Source of the DNA: Corallibacter vietnamensis
GTDB lineage: Bacteria; Bacteroidota; Bacteroidia; Flavobacteriales; Flavobacteriaceae
Assembly (NCBI RefSeq): GCF_039537875.1
Contig: NZ_BAABBI010000001.1
Location: 248,001-312,000 of the forward strand
DNA: 64,000 nucleotides
Reading direction: 5' to 3'
Shown here: piece after piece, positions 52,676 through 60,892 of the stretch
Layout of the letters: each line of letters starts with the position of its first letter
How positions within the stretch are numbered: the stretch's first letter is position 1
Program-made: the position numbers and the translations under genes
Notes under the pieces: generated by a model
Database searches by the model: none
Seen by the model: the letters and a program-made list of their open reading frames with translations, nothing else
Told to the model about the DNA's origin: nothing

Positions 52676-52876
52676 ATGAAAAAGCTTTTTATCATAGTTT
52701 GTTGTTTTGCTTCATTAGCACATTACGGGCAAGTAACAATTCAATATCCCCAAAGAGCTACGAACAATACTGCTTTTTTTAATAACAATGGAGGTAACCT
52801 TGATAAAAACATATATATCATAAAAACTCAAAACAACTCAGGAGCAATTAAAACCACTAAACTTGTGAAAATCTAA
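52676..52876 (+). CDS. 66-residue exported protein ending like a T9SS sorting domain
   Basis: A signal peptide (about 1-19, KKLFIIVCCFASLAHYGQ) is followed by only 47 residues. The end, NIYIIKTQNNSGAIKTTKLVKI with a preceding LDK, lines up with the end of the amylase sorting domain (LTQGLYIVKL..., RKLIIN). The YPNP part and the middle of the domain are missing, so it looks like a signal peptide joined to the last two strands of a sorting domain. It could be a remnant left by deletion of a cargo gene or a real small secreted protein. It starts ten bases after the amylase stop and precedes a terminator. Confidence 0.6.
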   Translation: MKKLFIIVCCFASLAHYGQVTIQYPQRATNNTAFFNNNGGNLDKNIYIIKTQNNSGAIKTTKLVKI

Positions 52877-52914
52877 TAAATTTAACGATACTTAATTTTT
52901 TCTTGAGTATAAAG

Positions 52915-52945
52915 AAGGTTTAACCACACTGTTAAACCTTTTTTT
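52915..52945 (+). terminator. terminator of the sus operon
   Basis: AAGGTTTAAC (52915-52924) pairs perfectly with GTTAAACCTT (52931-52940) around CACACT, and Ts continue to 52945. Confidence 0.85.
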
Positions 52946-52981
52946 GTTTGACATATAAACTTTACACTAAAAATAAAGCAT

Positions 52982-53012
52982 AAAAAAACCTCTCAAAATG
53001 AGAGGTTTTTTT
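52982..53012. terminator. bidirectional terminator between sus operon and tRNA-Leu
   Basis: AACCTCTCA and TGAGAGGTT form a perfect stem with an AAA loop, with seven As before and seven Ts after. It can end the minus-strand tRNA transcript and any read-through from the plus side. Confidence 0.85.
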
Positions 53013-53019
53013 CTTATTG

Positions 53020-53101
53020 TGCGGGCGGAGAGACTCGAACTCTCACACCTCGCGGCACTAGATCCTAAGTCTAGCGTGTCTACCAATTCCACCACGCCCG
53101 C
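53020..53101 (-). tRNA. tRNA-Leu (anticodon UAG)
   Basis: On the minus strand the acceptor arm GCGGGCG pairs with CGCCCGC and A73 follows at 53020. The D arm (TGGAATTGGTAGACA) is present, and the anticodon stem CTAGA/TCTAG holds the loop CTTAGGA, giving anticodon TAG. A long variable arm (GTGCCGCGAGGTGTG) and the T arm GAGAGTTCGAGTCTCTC mark it as a class II leucine tRNA. CCA is not encoded. Confidence 0.96.
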
Positions 53102-53112
53102 AATAAGGTGTG

Positions 53113-53142
53113 CAAATATAAAAATTTGTTTTAATATACAAA
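53113..53142 (-). promoter_or_regulatory. probable tRNA-Leu promoter
   Basis: On the minus strand TTTG (53139-53142) and TATATTTG (53113-53120) are 18 bases apart, close to the Bacteroidota TTTG / TAnnTTTG pattern. The -7 box ends 11 bases before the first base of the tRNA. Confidence 0.55.
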
Positions 53143-53205
53143 CGCTTATTTTTATAAAAATCTTTCTTCTTTTCGTATTTTTGATTCAAACGCAAAAAAT
53201 AACTT

Positions 53206-54594
53206 ATGAAAAACATACAATCTTATGTGCAAGAACATAAGGATCGCTTTTTAAACGAGCTTATAGAACTCCTTAAAATACCGTCAATTAGCGCTGATTC
53301 TGCTTACAAGAATGACGTTTTAAAAACAGCTGAAGCTGTTAAAAACCAATTAGAAAAAGCTGGTTGTGATTCTGTAGAAATTTGTCAAACAAAAGGCTAT
53401 CCTATTGTTTTTGGAGAAAAAATCATTGATAAAAACTTACCAACAGTTCTAGTTTATGGTCATTATGATGTGCAACCACCTGATCCGTTAAACTTATGGA
53501 ACTCTCCACCTTTTGAACCTGTTATAAAAGAAACTGAATTGCATCCTGAAGGTGCTATTTTTGCTCGTGGCGCATGTGATGACAAAGGTCAAATGTATAT
53601 GCATGTAAAAGCAATGGAGTTTATGACTTCTACAAATCAGTTGCCTTGTAATGTAAAATTCATGATAGAAGGTGAAGAAGAAGTTGGTAGTGAAAGCCTT
53701 GCTGATTTTGTAAAGGAAAATCGTGAGAAACTAAAAAATGATGTCATTTTAATTTCAGACACAGGCATGATAGCAAAAGATGTTCCTTCTATTACTACCG
53801 GTTTAAGAGGCTTAAGTTATGTTGAAGTTGAAGTAACAGGCCCAAATCGTGATTTACATTCAGGTTTATACGGAGGCGCTGTAGCAAATCCTATAAATGT
53901 ATTAACTAAAATGATTGCATCTCTTCATGATGAGAACAACCATATTACAATTCCTGGGTTTTATGATAAGGTTGAAGAATTATCAACAGAAGAACGCGCT
54001 GAAATGGCAAAAGCACCTTTCAGTTTAGAAAACTATAAAAAGGCATTAGACATTAATGCGGTTTACGGTGAAGCAGGTTACTCTACAAATGAACGCAACT
54101 CCATTCGTCCTACACTTGATGTTAATGGTATTTGGGGCGGCTATATCGGAGAAGGTGCAAAAACTGTCATTGCAAGTAAAGCTTATGCAAAAATTTCTAT
54201 GCGATTGGTACCTAATCAAGACTGGAAAGAGATTACGCAGCTTTTTAAAACACATTTTGAAAGTATTGCTCCTGATGGTGTTACCGTAAAAGTAAATCCG
54301 CATCATGGAGGACAAGGCTATGTAACTCCAATTGACAGCGTTGGTTATCAAGCCGCTAGCAAAGCGTATGCTGACACTTTTGGAAAAACACCAATTCCTC
54401 AACGAAGCGGTGGCAGTATTCCAATTGTATCATTATTTGAACAAGAATTAAAAAGTAAAACAATTTTAATGGGCTTTGGTCTAGATAGCGATGCTATTCA
54501 TTCACCAAATGAACATTTTGGTGTTTGGAACTATTTAAAGGGCATTGAAACCATACCGCTGTTCTACAAATATTTTACAGAACTACACAATTAA
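53206..54594 (+). CDS. M20 family dipeptidase
   Basis: A 462-residue cytosolic metallopeptidase of the M20/CPG2-carnosinase type. Metal and catalytic motifs are GHYDVQPPD (His86, Asp88), ARGACDDKGQ (Asp125), EGEEEVGS (155-162) and the dimer-lid segment DLHSGLYGG. A further His is in DSDAIHSPNE near the C-terminus. It should hydrolyse dipeptides or related amide bonds with two zinc ions. A possible -7 box TATTTTTG lies at 53176-53183, with only a near-match TTTA at the -33 position. A hairpin follows the gene. Confidence 0.9.
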   Translation: MKNIQSYVQEHKDRFLNELIELLKIPSISADSAYKNDVLKTAEAVKNQLEKAGCDSVEICQTKGYPIVFGEKIIDKNLPTVLVYGHYDVQPPDPLNLWNSPPFEPVIKETELHPEGAIFARGACDDKGQMYMHVKAMEFMTSTNQLPCNVKFMIEGEEEVGSESLADFVKENREKLKNDVILISDTGMIAKDVPSITTGLRGLSYVEVEVTGPNRDLHSGLYGGAVANPINVLTKMIASLHDENNHITIPGFYDKVEELSTEERAEMAKAPFSLENYKKALDINAVYGEAGYSTNERNSIRPTLDVNGIWGGYIGEGAKTVIASKAYAKISMRLVPNQDWKEITQLFKTHFESIAPDGVTVKVNPHHGGQGYVTPIDSVGYQAASKAYADTFGKTPIPQRSGGSIPIVSLFEQELKSKTILMGFGLDSDAIHSPNEHFGVWNYLKGIETIPLFYKYFTELHN

Positions 54595-54609
54595 ATGATA
54601 ACCCGAAAC

Positions 54610-54643
54610 GTTTTTAGGTAAACCAACCTAAAAACTCATTTTT
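54610..54643 (+). terminator. putative terminator after the dipeptidase gene
   Basis: GTTTTTAGGT (54610-54619) pairs perfectly with ACCTAAAAAC (54626-54635) around AAACCA. The following TCATTTTTA is a weak T-run. Confidence 0.55.
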
Positions 54644-54647
54644 ATAA

Positions 54648-55898
54648 ATGATATTATCATTAGAACCCAAAGCAAATTGGAGTACAATGGCTAAAATTGT
54701 ATTCCGATTTGCTTTTTGTTATTTTACTCTTTACATACTACTATCGTTTACTAGTTCATTATTTCAAACTCCCATTCGTTGGGTTGGTGATGTGTTTTTA
54801 AATATTGATTATAAATATGATGTAAGTGGTTATGGAAGCGGAGACAATACTTTCTCATATGTTTCTTTATTTACTAATTTTTTACTTTCTATAATTCTAA
54901 CACTTATCTGGAGTATCATTGATAGAAAACGAGCATCTTATAACGCTTTATTATACTGGTTTACAGTTTTAATTCGCATTTACATTATTTACTTTATGCT
55001 TGTTTATGGATTTATTAAAGTATTTAAGTCACAATTTCCGTATCCTTCACTCACAAGAATGCTTCAACCTTTAGGCGAATTTTCTCCAATGGGATTAGCC
55101 TGGACTTATATGGGGTATTCTAATGGATTTAATATTTTCACAGGCACACTTGAGGTTGTAGCTGGATTGCTATTAATACCTAGGCGCACACAAAGTCTTG
55201 GAGCTCTAATGGTTGCTGGAGTTATGACTCATGTTGCTGTGATGAACTTTATGTTTGATATCCCTGTAAAGATTTTTTCGGTTCACCTTGTTTTAATGGC
55301 TATATTTATTTTTAGCACAGATATAAAACGTATACTTAATGTATTCTTTTTAAATAAACCAACAAAAAGCTATACCCACTATCGGCCTACCAAAGAGCCT
55401 TTTTATAATGTGCTAACCACCTGGCTTAAAGTTTCTTTTTTACTTTTAGTACTTGCTTTAATTGTTCCTAGAGGATTTTCAAGTCAAAAAAAATGGGGAG
55501 ATCAAAGAGCCAAACCTCATCTTTACGGAATTTGGGAATCATCCTATTTTATAAAAAACAATGACACGCTACCACCACTTACAACAGATTCTAATCGTTG
55601 GCGATATTTAATTATAGATTATAAAGATCGAGCTTCTGTAAAGCTGATGACCGATGATGTTTTGTATTATGAATTTATTGTAGATTCTACATCGAAAAAA
55701 ATTAGCATGTACAAACGCAATGCAGATACACTTTATTATAACTTTAACTTCAAACATCCAAACAGTCATTATTTAGAACTTAACGGTGTATTAGACAATG
55801 ACTCTCTGAATATTATTTTTAATAAAATTGACCACGAATCCTTTCTTTTAAATAGCCGCGGCTTTAATTGGATAAACGAAATGCCTTACAATAGATAA
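54648..55898 (+). CDS. DoxX-like integral membrane protein
   Basis: A 416-residue protein with about seven hydrophobic helices in the first 270 residues and a soluble C-terminal domain of about 130 residues. GTLEVVAGLLLIPRRTQSLGALMVAGVMTHVAVMNFMFDIPVK in pieces matches the DoxX/SURF4-like core (helix, Pro-Arg-Arg turn, helix). The C-terminal part (IDYKDRASVKLMTDD, DSTSKKISMYKR) is strand-rich with no catalytic motif that I see. Function unknown; related proteins take part in redox or membrane homeostasis. Confidence 0.7.
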   Translation: MILSLEPKANWSTMAKIVFRFAFCYFTLYILLSFTSSLFQTPIRWVGDVFLNIDYKYDVSGYGSGDNTFSYVSLFTNFLLSIILTLIWSIIDRKRASYNALLYWFTVLIRIYIIYFMLVYGFIKVFKSQFPYPSLTRMLQPLGEFSPMGLAWTYMGYSNGFNIFTGTLEVVAGLLLIPRRTQSLGALMVAGVMTHVAVMNFMFDIPVKIFSVHLVLMAIFIFSTDIKRILNVFFLNKPTKSYTHYRPTKEPFYNVLTTWLKVSFLLLVLALIVPRGFSSQKKWGDQRAKPHLYGIWESSYFIKNNDTLPPLTTDSNRWRYLIIDYKDRASVKLMTDDVLYYEFIVDSTSKKISMYKRNADTLYYNFNFKHPNSHYLELNGVLDNDSLNIIFNKIDHESFLLNSRGFNWINEMPYNR

Positions 55899-55910
55899 TG
55901 TTTTTTTGCT

Positions 55911-55970
55911 CTACATTTGTAGAATATAAATATTTATTCTACATTTGTAGAACAAACTCTAACATTGTAG
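55911..55970 (+). promoter_or_regulatory. BlaI-type operators overlapping the blaI-like promoter
   Basis: CTACATTTGTAG occurs at 55911-55922 and 55939-55950, each a dyad of the BlaI/MecI form TACAnnTGTA. A third imperfect copy, CTAACATTGTAG, is at 55959-55970. TTTG at 55916-55919 in the first operator and TACATTTG at 55940-55947 in the second are 20 bases apart, which is exactly the Bacteroidota -33 / -7 promoter spacing. The regulator's own start codon is at 55975. Confidence 0.75.
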
Positions 55971-55974
55971 AAAT

Positions 55975-56340
55975 ATGCAATTATCAAATTCGGAAGAAGA
56001 ACTAATGAATCATTTATGGAAACTTGAAAAAGCTTTCATGAAAGATTTACTAGATGCTTATCCAGAGCCTAAACCTGCAACCACTACAGTTGCAACCCTA
56101 TTAAAACGTATGAACGACAAAGGATTTATTGCTTATAAGCTCTATGGAAAATCTCGCGAATACTATCCGTTAGTTAAAAAGAAAGAGTATTTCTCTAAAC
56201 ATGTAAACGGACTTATAAAACAGTTTTTTAATGATAGTGCTTCGCAATTTGCATCGTTTTTCACCAAAGAAACCAATTTATCCAAAACCGAACTTGAAGC
56301 GTTGAAAAAACTGATAGATAACGAAATAAAAAACAAATAG
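55975..56340 (+). CDS. BlaI/MecI/CopY-family repressor
   Basis: A 121-residue winged-helix repressor: LSNSEEELMNHLWKLEKAFMKDLLDAYP, then the recognition helix region PATTTVATLLKRMNDKGFIAYK and the wing YGKSREYYPLV. The C-terminal helices (FFTKETNLSKTELEALKKLID) form the dimerisation part, which in this family carries the cleavage site. It is followed two bases later by a BlaR1-like peptidase gene and is preceded by three operator copies, so it represses itself. In Bacteroidota such pairs are rarely linked to beta-lactamase genes; none is visible here. Confidence 0.92.
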   Translation: MQLSNSEEELMNHLWKLEKAFMKDLLDAYPEPKPATTTVATLLKRMNDKGFIAYKLYGKSREYYPLVKKKEYFSKHVNGLIKQFFNDSASQFASFFTKETNLSKTELEALKKLIDNEIKNK

Positions 56341-56342
56341 TT

Positions 56343-58055
56343 ATGATAAGCTATCTCTTAAAATTTAGTGCTTGTTTGGCAGTTTTTATGCTGTTCTATA
56401 AATTCTTTTTAGAAAAAGAGAGCTTTCACAAATTCAAACGTGGCTACTTATTGGTTATTTTAATGATATCAGCTATTATTCCTCTGATTACATTTATAAC
56501 CTATGTTGAAATAGCTTCAATAGAAATTCCCGCTTACAATTCTGAAATAGCAACACCACCTTATGTTCCTGAACATATGCTTGAAGGACTTGCTGAATTT
56601 TGGTCTATAATTTTGTGGAGTATTTACCTTATTGGTGTTTTAGTTTTTACTATACGCTTCGGTATGAACTTAAGCAATATTCTCAAACGTATTAAACACA
56701 ATCCAAAATTTAAAAACCATTCGGTTATTCATGTATTGTTAAACGATTTGGTACATCCGCACACTTTTTTAAACTATATATTTTTAAACAAATCTAAATA
56801 TGAAGCACATGAAATACCTAAAGAAGTACTACTTCACGAAGAAATCCATGCAAAACAAAAGCATGCTTTAGACATCTTGTTTATTGAAATATTACAGATC
56901 CTTTTTTGGTTTAATCCGCTAATCTATTTCATTAAAAAAGATATCAAACTTAATCATGAGTTTTTAGCCGACCAAGCTGTTTTAAACCATGGCTTTGAGC
57001 TTAAAAATTATCAAAATACGTTATTGGCATTCTCATCAAATGCTACAGAACCTCAATTGGCAAATGCCATAAATTATTCATCAATCAAAAAACGATTTAC
57101 AGTTATGAAAACACACACATCAAAACACATTATTTGGGTTAGAAGTTTAGTGCTTCTACCTTTATTAGCTACACTTATTTATAGTTTTAGCGGACGAGAG
57201 GAAGTGATAAAAGAAACACCTCAAATATTATTACCACAAGAAAAAAATAAAAACGAAATCAACGTTGTTGATTCTGTGAAAAAAGAACTTGAAAATGTAA
57301 ATTCTTTAGAAGTAGACTATAAAAACAAACAACAAAAAGGCGCTTCCAAAGAACAAATTGCTGAATACAATAAATTAGCAAAGCATATCAATTTGCAAAA
57401 TAAGGACAATCCAATTATTAAGATAAAGGATTTGGAACGCTTAAAATATTTATATAATTTAATGACAGAAGAACAACGAAAATCGGCCGAGCCATTTCCA
57501 AATATCCCTTCACCTCCAGCGCCTCCAGCACCTGAAGCTGTTAGTGAAAAAGACAAAGCAGGTAAAGCACATACTTACAAATACACTAATAAAAACGGAA
57601 GAAAAATAAAAGTTAAAGCAGAAAAAAAAGACACTAAAACTCCGCCGCCACCGCCGCCACCTGTTCCTGAAAATGCTACAAAAGAACAAAAAGAAAAATA
57701 TCAAAAAATAAGTGAGGAATATTATAAAAAGTACAAAGTTGAAAATGGTAAAGTAAGTGAACGAGAGCCTTTACCGCCTGCACCTCCAGCACCTAAAACA
57801 TCTGCACCTAAACCTCCTAAAGCACCGGAAGTAATAGAGGTCGTTGAAAAGCAGAACATACCGTCACCATCATCAACAAAATCTGCTTTTGAATTTGTAC
57901 AAAGTTTAAAAAATGATGATATCACTTATTATTACAATAAGAAAAAAGTGTCTTATGACGAGATTTTAAAAATCGTTAAAAAAGAACCAAATATCAATAT
58001 CTCTACCAACATTAAAAACAATAAAGGAACTGTTAAGTTTTGGTCAGTTAAATAG
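56343..58055 (+). CDS. BlaR1/M56-family membrane metallopeptidase with Pro-rich tail
   Basis: A 570-residue protein. Four hydrophobic segments lie in the first 285 residues (near 4-22, 34-56, 86-105 and 262-281). The M56 zinc motif HEEIH (165-169) and third ligand Glu206 (NHEFLADQ) are on the cytosolic side. The region after 285 is not a penicillin-binding sensor: it is charged, with Pro/Ala-rich runs (PSPPAPPAPEA, PPPPPPPVPENA, PPAPPAPKTSAPKPP). The last 40 residues may be a small folded domain. It likely cleaves the BlaI-like repressor after an unknown envelope signal. Confidence 0.88.
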   Translation: MISYLLKFSACLAVFMLFYKFFLEKESFHKFKRGYLLVILMISAIIPLITFITYVEIASIEIPAYNSEIATPPYVPEHMLEGLAEFWSIILWSIYLIGVLVFTIRFGMNLSNILKRIKHNPKFKNHSVIHVLLNDLVHPHTFLNYIFLNKSKYEAHEIPKEVLLHEEIHAKQKHALDILFIEILQILFWFNPLIYFIKKDIKLNHEFLADQAVLNHGFELKNYQNTLLAFSSNATEPQLANAINYSSIKKRFTVMKTHTSKHIIWVRSLVLLPLLATLIYSFSGREEVIKETPQILLPQEKNKNEINVVDSVKKELENVNSLEVDYKNKQQKGASKEQIAEYNKLAKHINLQNKDNPIIKIKDLERLKYLYNLMTEEQRKSAEPFPNIPSPPAPPAPEAVSEKDKAGKAHTYKYTNKNGRKIKVKAEKKDTKTPPPPPPPVPENATKEQKEKYQKISEEYYKKYKVENGKVSEREPLPPAPPAPKTSAPKPPKAPEVIEVVEKQNIPSPSSTKSAFEFVQSLKNDDITYYYNKKKVSYDEILKIVKKEPNINISTNIKNNKGTVKFWSVK

Positions 58056-58073
58056 CTTATAAAACATATGTCT

Positions 58074-58105
58074 AAAAAAAGCCTCGAGAATTCGAGGCTT
58101 TTTTT
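58074..58105 (+). terminator. terminator of the blaI/blaR1-like operon
   Basis: GCCTCGA (58081-58087) and TCGAGGC (58092-58098) pair around GAAT; a seven-A run precedes and a seven-T run follows. Confidence 0.85.
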
Positions 58106-58162
58106 GTAACAATTCACAGCTTTTTACGTTCTAATAGTCTATCAATCAAAAAACAATCAATC

Positions 58163-59263
58163 ATGTTAAAACAATTTTTCATTCTGTGTTCAGGAGCAGA
58201 CACTAACATATTAAATAGCTGCTCAAATGGAGAACAAAATAAATATGCTGGTGTTGGCGCAACAGTTTTCTTTACAGCTGTTATGGCATTTATAGCTGCA
58301 AGCTACGCGCTTTATACGGTTTTTGATAACCTTTACACGTCAATATTTTTTGGATTAATTTGGGGCTTACTTATTTTCAATCTTGACAGATTTATTGTCT
58401 CAACCATAAAAAAACGTGGACATATAATTGATGAACTTATACAAGCATTACCTAGAATTTTGCTCGCTGTTATTATTGCCGTAGTTATATCAAAACCATT
58501 AGAACTCAAGATTTTTGAAAAAGAAATTAATCAAGTATTACTTGAGCAAAAAAATGAATTAACCCTAGCCAATAAAAATCAAATTGGCGAACAATTCACC
58601 CCTGAAATTTCAGCTTTAGAAAATGATATTATAGCTTTTCAAAATCAAATCATTAATAAAGAAGCTGAAGTTAACGCATTATATAACACTTATATTTCTG
58701 AAGCCGAAGGAACTGCCGGATCAAAACTATTAGGAAAAGGACCAGTTTATAAAGAAAAACGCGAAAAACACGATGCAGCCCTAGCTGACCTTAACCAACT
58801 TAAAGAAACTAATACATCAAAAATACAAGAGGCAGAATCGCAAATTGCACTATTAAAAAACAATTATGAATCTCAAATAGCAGCTACACAACCTATTATT
58901 AATAATTTTGATGGTTTAATGTCTCGTATTAATGCCTTGAACAGCTTGCCTTGGCTGCCATCATTTTTTATTTTCCTTCTATTTTTAGCTATTGAAACCT
59001 CGCCTATTTTTGCCAAGCTATTAGCTTCACAAGGTGAATATGATTACATGTTAGAAGATGCTGAAACCACTACAAAAACCTGGGTAAATCAAAAAGTTAA
59101 TGAGCGAAAAATGCTGCTAGAAACAGATATGAATCTAAACAATAGAATTTATACTGACATTGCTGAAGAGGATGAACTTTACAACTACAAACGCAAAAAA
59201 GCTAGAGAATTAATGCAATTACAAGCAGATGCATTTTTTCAACATCAAAAAAAGGGACTTTAA
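58163..59263 (+). CDS. DUF4407 membrane protein
   Basis: A 366-residue protein. LCSGADTNILNSCSNGEQNKYAG at the start (in pieces) is the DUF4407 pattern. Hydrophobic helices lie near 31-52, 58-75, 95-111 and 262-284. Between the third and fourth is a long coiled coil (about 120-245) that would project from the membrane. The C-terminal segment is highly charged (KKARELMQLQADAFFQHQKKG). Function unknown. It is followed after 41 bases by an NTF2-like gene on the same strand. Confidence 0.85.
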   Translation: MLKQFFILCSGADTNILNSCSNGEQNKYAGVGATVFFTAVMAFIAASYALYTVFDNLYTSIFFGLIWGLLIFNLDRFIVSTIKKRGHIIDELIQALPRILLAVIIAVVISKPLELKIFEKEINQVLLEQKNELTLANKNQIGEQFTPEISALENDIIAFQNQIINKEAEVNALYNTYISEAEGTAGSKLLGKGPVYKEKREKHDAALADLNQLKETNTSKIQEAESQIALLKNNYESQIAATQPIINNFDGLMSRINALNSLPWLPSFFIFLLFLAIETSPIFAKLLASQGEYDYMLEDAETTTKTWVNQKVNERKMLLETDMNLNNRIYTDIAEEDELYNYKRKKARELMQLQADAFFQHQKKGL

Positions 59264-59304
59264 TTATTTTGTTAGTACATTTAAGAAGTAAAAAAGCCAA
59301 CATA

Positions 59305-59736
59305 ATGAAAAAATTTCACCTTATAGTTTTGTTTATAATATCAACAGCTACTTTTTCACAAAGTAAGTTTCAGAAAGATGAAGCGGCTATTAGAAATGTT
59401 TTAAACTCGCAAATAAAAGCCTGGAACAATCATGATTTAGAAACCTTTATGCAAGGCTACTGGAAAAATGATTCTTTGAAATTTTATAGCGGTAATAATG
59501 TTAAAAAAGGCTGGCAAAAAACACTAGATAATTATAAAAAGGGATACCCTACTAAAGACCATACAGGAGAATTAAAATTTACTATAAAATCTATATCTCC
59601 TATAGAAGAAAACTCTTACTACGTTATGGGACAATATCATTTAAAACGCTCTGTTGGTAATGCTGAAGGAACATTTTTAATTGTTTTCAAAAAAATAGAT
59701 GGTCATTGGAAAATAATTGCCGACATGTCAACCTAA
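59305..59736 (+). CDS. exported NTF2/SnoaL-like (DUF4440) protein
   Basis: A 143-residue protein when started at 59305, where a good signal peptide begins (KKFHLIVLFIISTATFSQ). The mature part fits the cone-shaped NTF2 fold: AIRNVLNSQIKAWNNHDLETFMQGY, then strands ending FLIVFKKIDGHWKIIADMS. Such proteins bind small ligands or have steroid-isomerase-like activity; nothing here fixes a substrate. The twelve codons upstream of the chosen start lack family character. Its stop is directly followed by the end of the convergent STAS gene. Confidence 0.82.
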   Translation: MKKFHLIVLFIISTATFSQSKFQKDEAAIRNVLNSQIKAWNNHDLETFMQGYWKNDSLKFYSGNNVKKGWQKTLDNYKKGYPTKDHTGELKFTIKSISPIEENSYYVMGQYHLKRSVGNAEGTFLIVFKKIDGHWKIIADMST

Positions 59737-60015
59737 TTAAGCTGCTTCAACCGATTTAAAATGCTCATAAAGATCTTTACAGCCTAAACCTATAATTGAA
59801 AAACTTTTATTGTTTTGCAATGCGCTGTTGTGAAGTTTTGCAAAAGCCATAACACCAAACCTATCAATACTTTCTATTCCCTCTATATTGATGGTAATTT
59901 TTGCTTGCTTTTCAAAAGCTCTTTCTAATTCTTGTTGAAAAAACGCAACAGAATGCCTATTTAAGATTCCTTTTACTTTAAAAAAATCTTGATTGTTGGT
60001 AATTGTAAGGTTCAT
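59737..60015 (-). CDS. STAS domain protein
   Basis: A 92-residue single STAS domain (anti-sigma-factor antagonist fold): FKVKGILNRHSVAFFQQELERAFE, ITINIEGIESIDRFGVMAFAKLH, then SFSIIGLGCKDLYEHFK. In partner-switching antagonists the loop after the third strand holds a phosphorylated Ser (DSSG); here it reads DRFG, so the usual phosphosite is missing. It may therefore bind a partner or ligand constitutively. No anti-sigma kinase gene is adjacent. Confidence 0.78.
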   Translation of the reverse strand: MNLTITNNQDFFKVKGILNRHSVAFFQQELERAFEKQAKITINIEGIESIDRFGVMAFAKLHNSALQNNKSFSIIGLGCKDLYEHFKSVEAA

Positions 60016-60201
60016 AATAACATTTGTTTAATCTCTTAATACATCATGCTATTAATCAATTTATAAGGTATGTAAATATAATGCCTTAATTCTTTATAAA
60101 ACAAACTGTTCGATAAAAAACCAGAGTATTAGTTTAATGAAGTAACCTTACTTGTTTTTAGGATAAACGGTAAAAATTAATGAAAGAAAAATCTTAAAAA
60201 A

Positions 60202-60780
60202 CTATAATTTTTTGACATACTCGGTAACAATAACAATTTGTTGTCCGTCAACTTTTCCTTCAATATAAGTAGCGTTTTCATGATCTAAACGAATGTTACG
60301 AACGGCTGTTCCTTGTTTAGCTACCATACTTGAGCCTTTTACTTTAAGATCTTTAATAAGCACTACAGAATCACCATGTTCTAATATTACACCATTAGAG
60401 TCTCTATGAATAATCTTTTCGCTGTCGTCTTTATGCTCGCCTGTTTCTTTTGCAAATGCCATTGTTTCGTCATCTAGATACATCATATCTAGTAAGTCTT
60501 GTGGCCAACCTTCTTTACGAAGTCTTTGTAACATTCTCCAAGCCATTACTTGTACTGCTTTGTGTTCGCTCCACATGCTATCGTTTAAACAACGCCAGTG
60601 GTTAGCATCCATATCTTCATTACCTTCAATTTGATTAAAACAGGTTTCGCATGCAAGAATACTTGTATCTACAGTTTCATTTAATGCTGGCGGAATATTG
60701 TATTGTTTTAAACCTGTTTTTGAACCACAAAGTTCACAGCTGGTATTGCTTCTTTCTTGTAATGTATGTAAAACGCTCAT
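60202..60780 (-). CDS. PhnA/YjdM-family zinc-ribbon protein
   Basis: A 192-residue protein. An N-terminal zinc ribbon uses Cys15, Cys18, Cys44 and Cys47 (CELCG, CETC). After a helical linker the C-terminal domain is the PhnA SH3-like fold: DSNGVILEHGDSVVLIKDLKVKGSSMVAKQGTAVRNIRL in pieces. The family is named for the alkylphosphonate locus of E. coli, but most members, including YjdM, have no proven role in phosphonate use, and no phosphonate genes are near. About 186 bases without features separate it from the STAS gene. Confidence 0.85.
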   Translation of the reverse strand: MSVLHTLQERSNTSCELCGSKTGLKQYNIPPALNETVDTSILACETCFNQIEGNEDMDANHWRCLNDSMWSEHKAVQVMAWRMLQRLRKEGWPQDLLDMMYLDDETMAFAKETGEHKDDSEKIIHRDSNGVILEHGDSVVLIKDLKVKGSSMVAKQGTAVRNIRLDHENATYIEGKVDGQQIVIVTEYVKKL

Positions 60781-60892
60781 GTTATAGAATATTATTTTGC
60801 AATAATAGAGTTAATTAAAGCTTTAAACAACACCTAACCTAGATAGATTTAAAATTAAATTAAAAAAGTTAAAACAATTTTAACATTAAAAA

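Noticed and set aside
52998..53240. 80-residue plus-strand frame beginning before the tRNA
   Set aside because: It runs through a terminator, the antisense of tRNA-Leu and into the dipeptidase start in another frame; the peptide has no family character.
54046..54402. 118-residue minus-strand frame opposite the dipeptidase gene
   Set aside because: The plus-strand M20 peptidase motifs span this region; the shadow has no support.
57317..57925. three minus-strand frames rich in Trp, Arg, Gly and Ala
   Set aside because: They are antisense of the proline-rich part of the BlaR1-like gene, which yields such low-complexity shadows.
55975..58055. beta-lactam resistance operon
   Set aside because: The BlaI/BlaR1-like pair is present but no beta-lactamase or penicillin-binding protein gene lies nearby and the sensor domain is absent.
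60202..60780. phosphonate utilisation gene phnA
   Set aside because: The family name comes from gene position in E. coli; there are no C-P lyase or phosphonate transport genes in the window.
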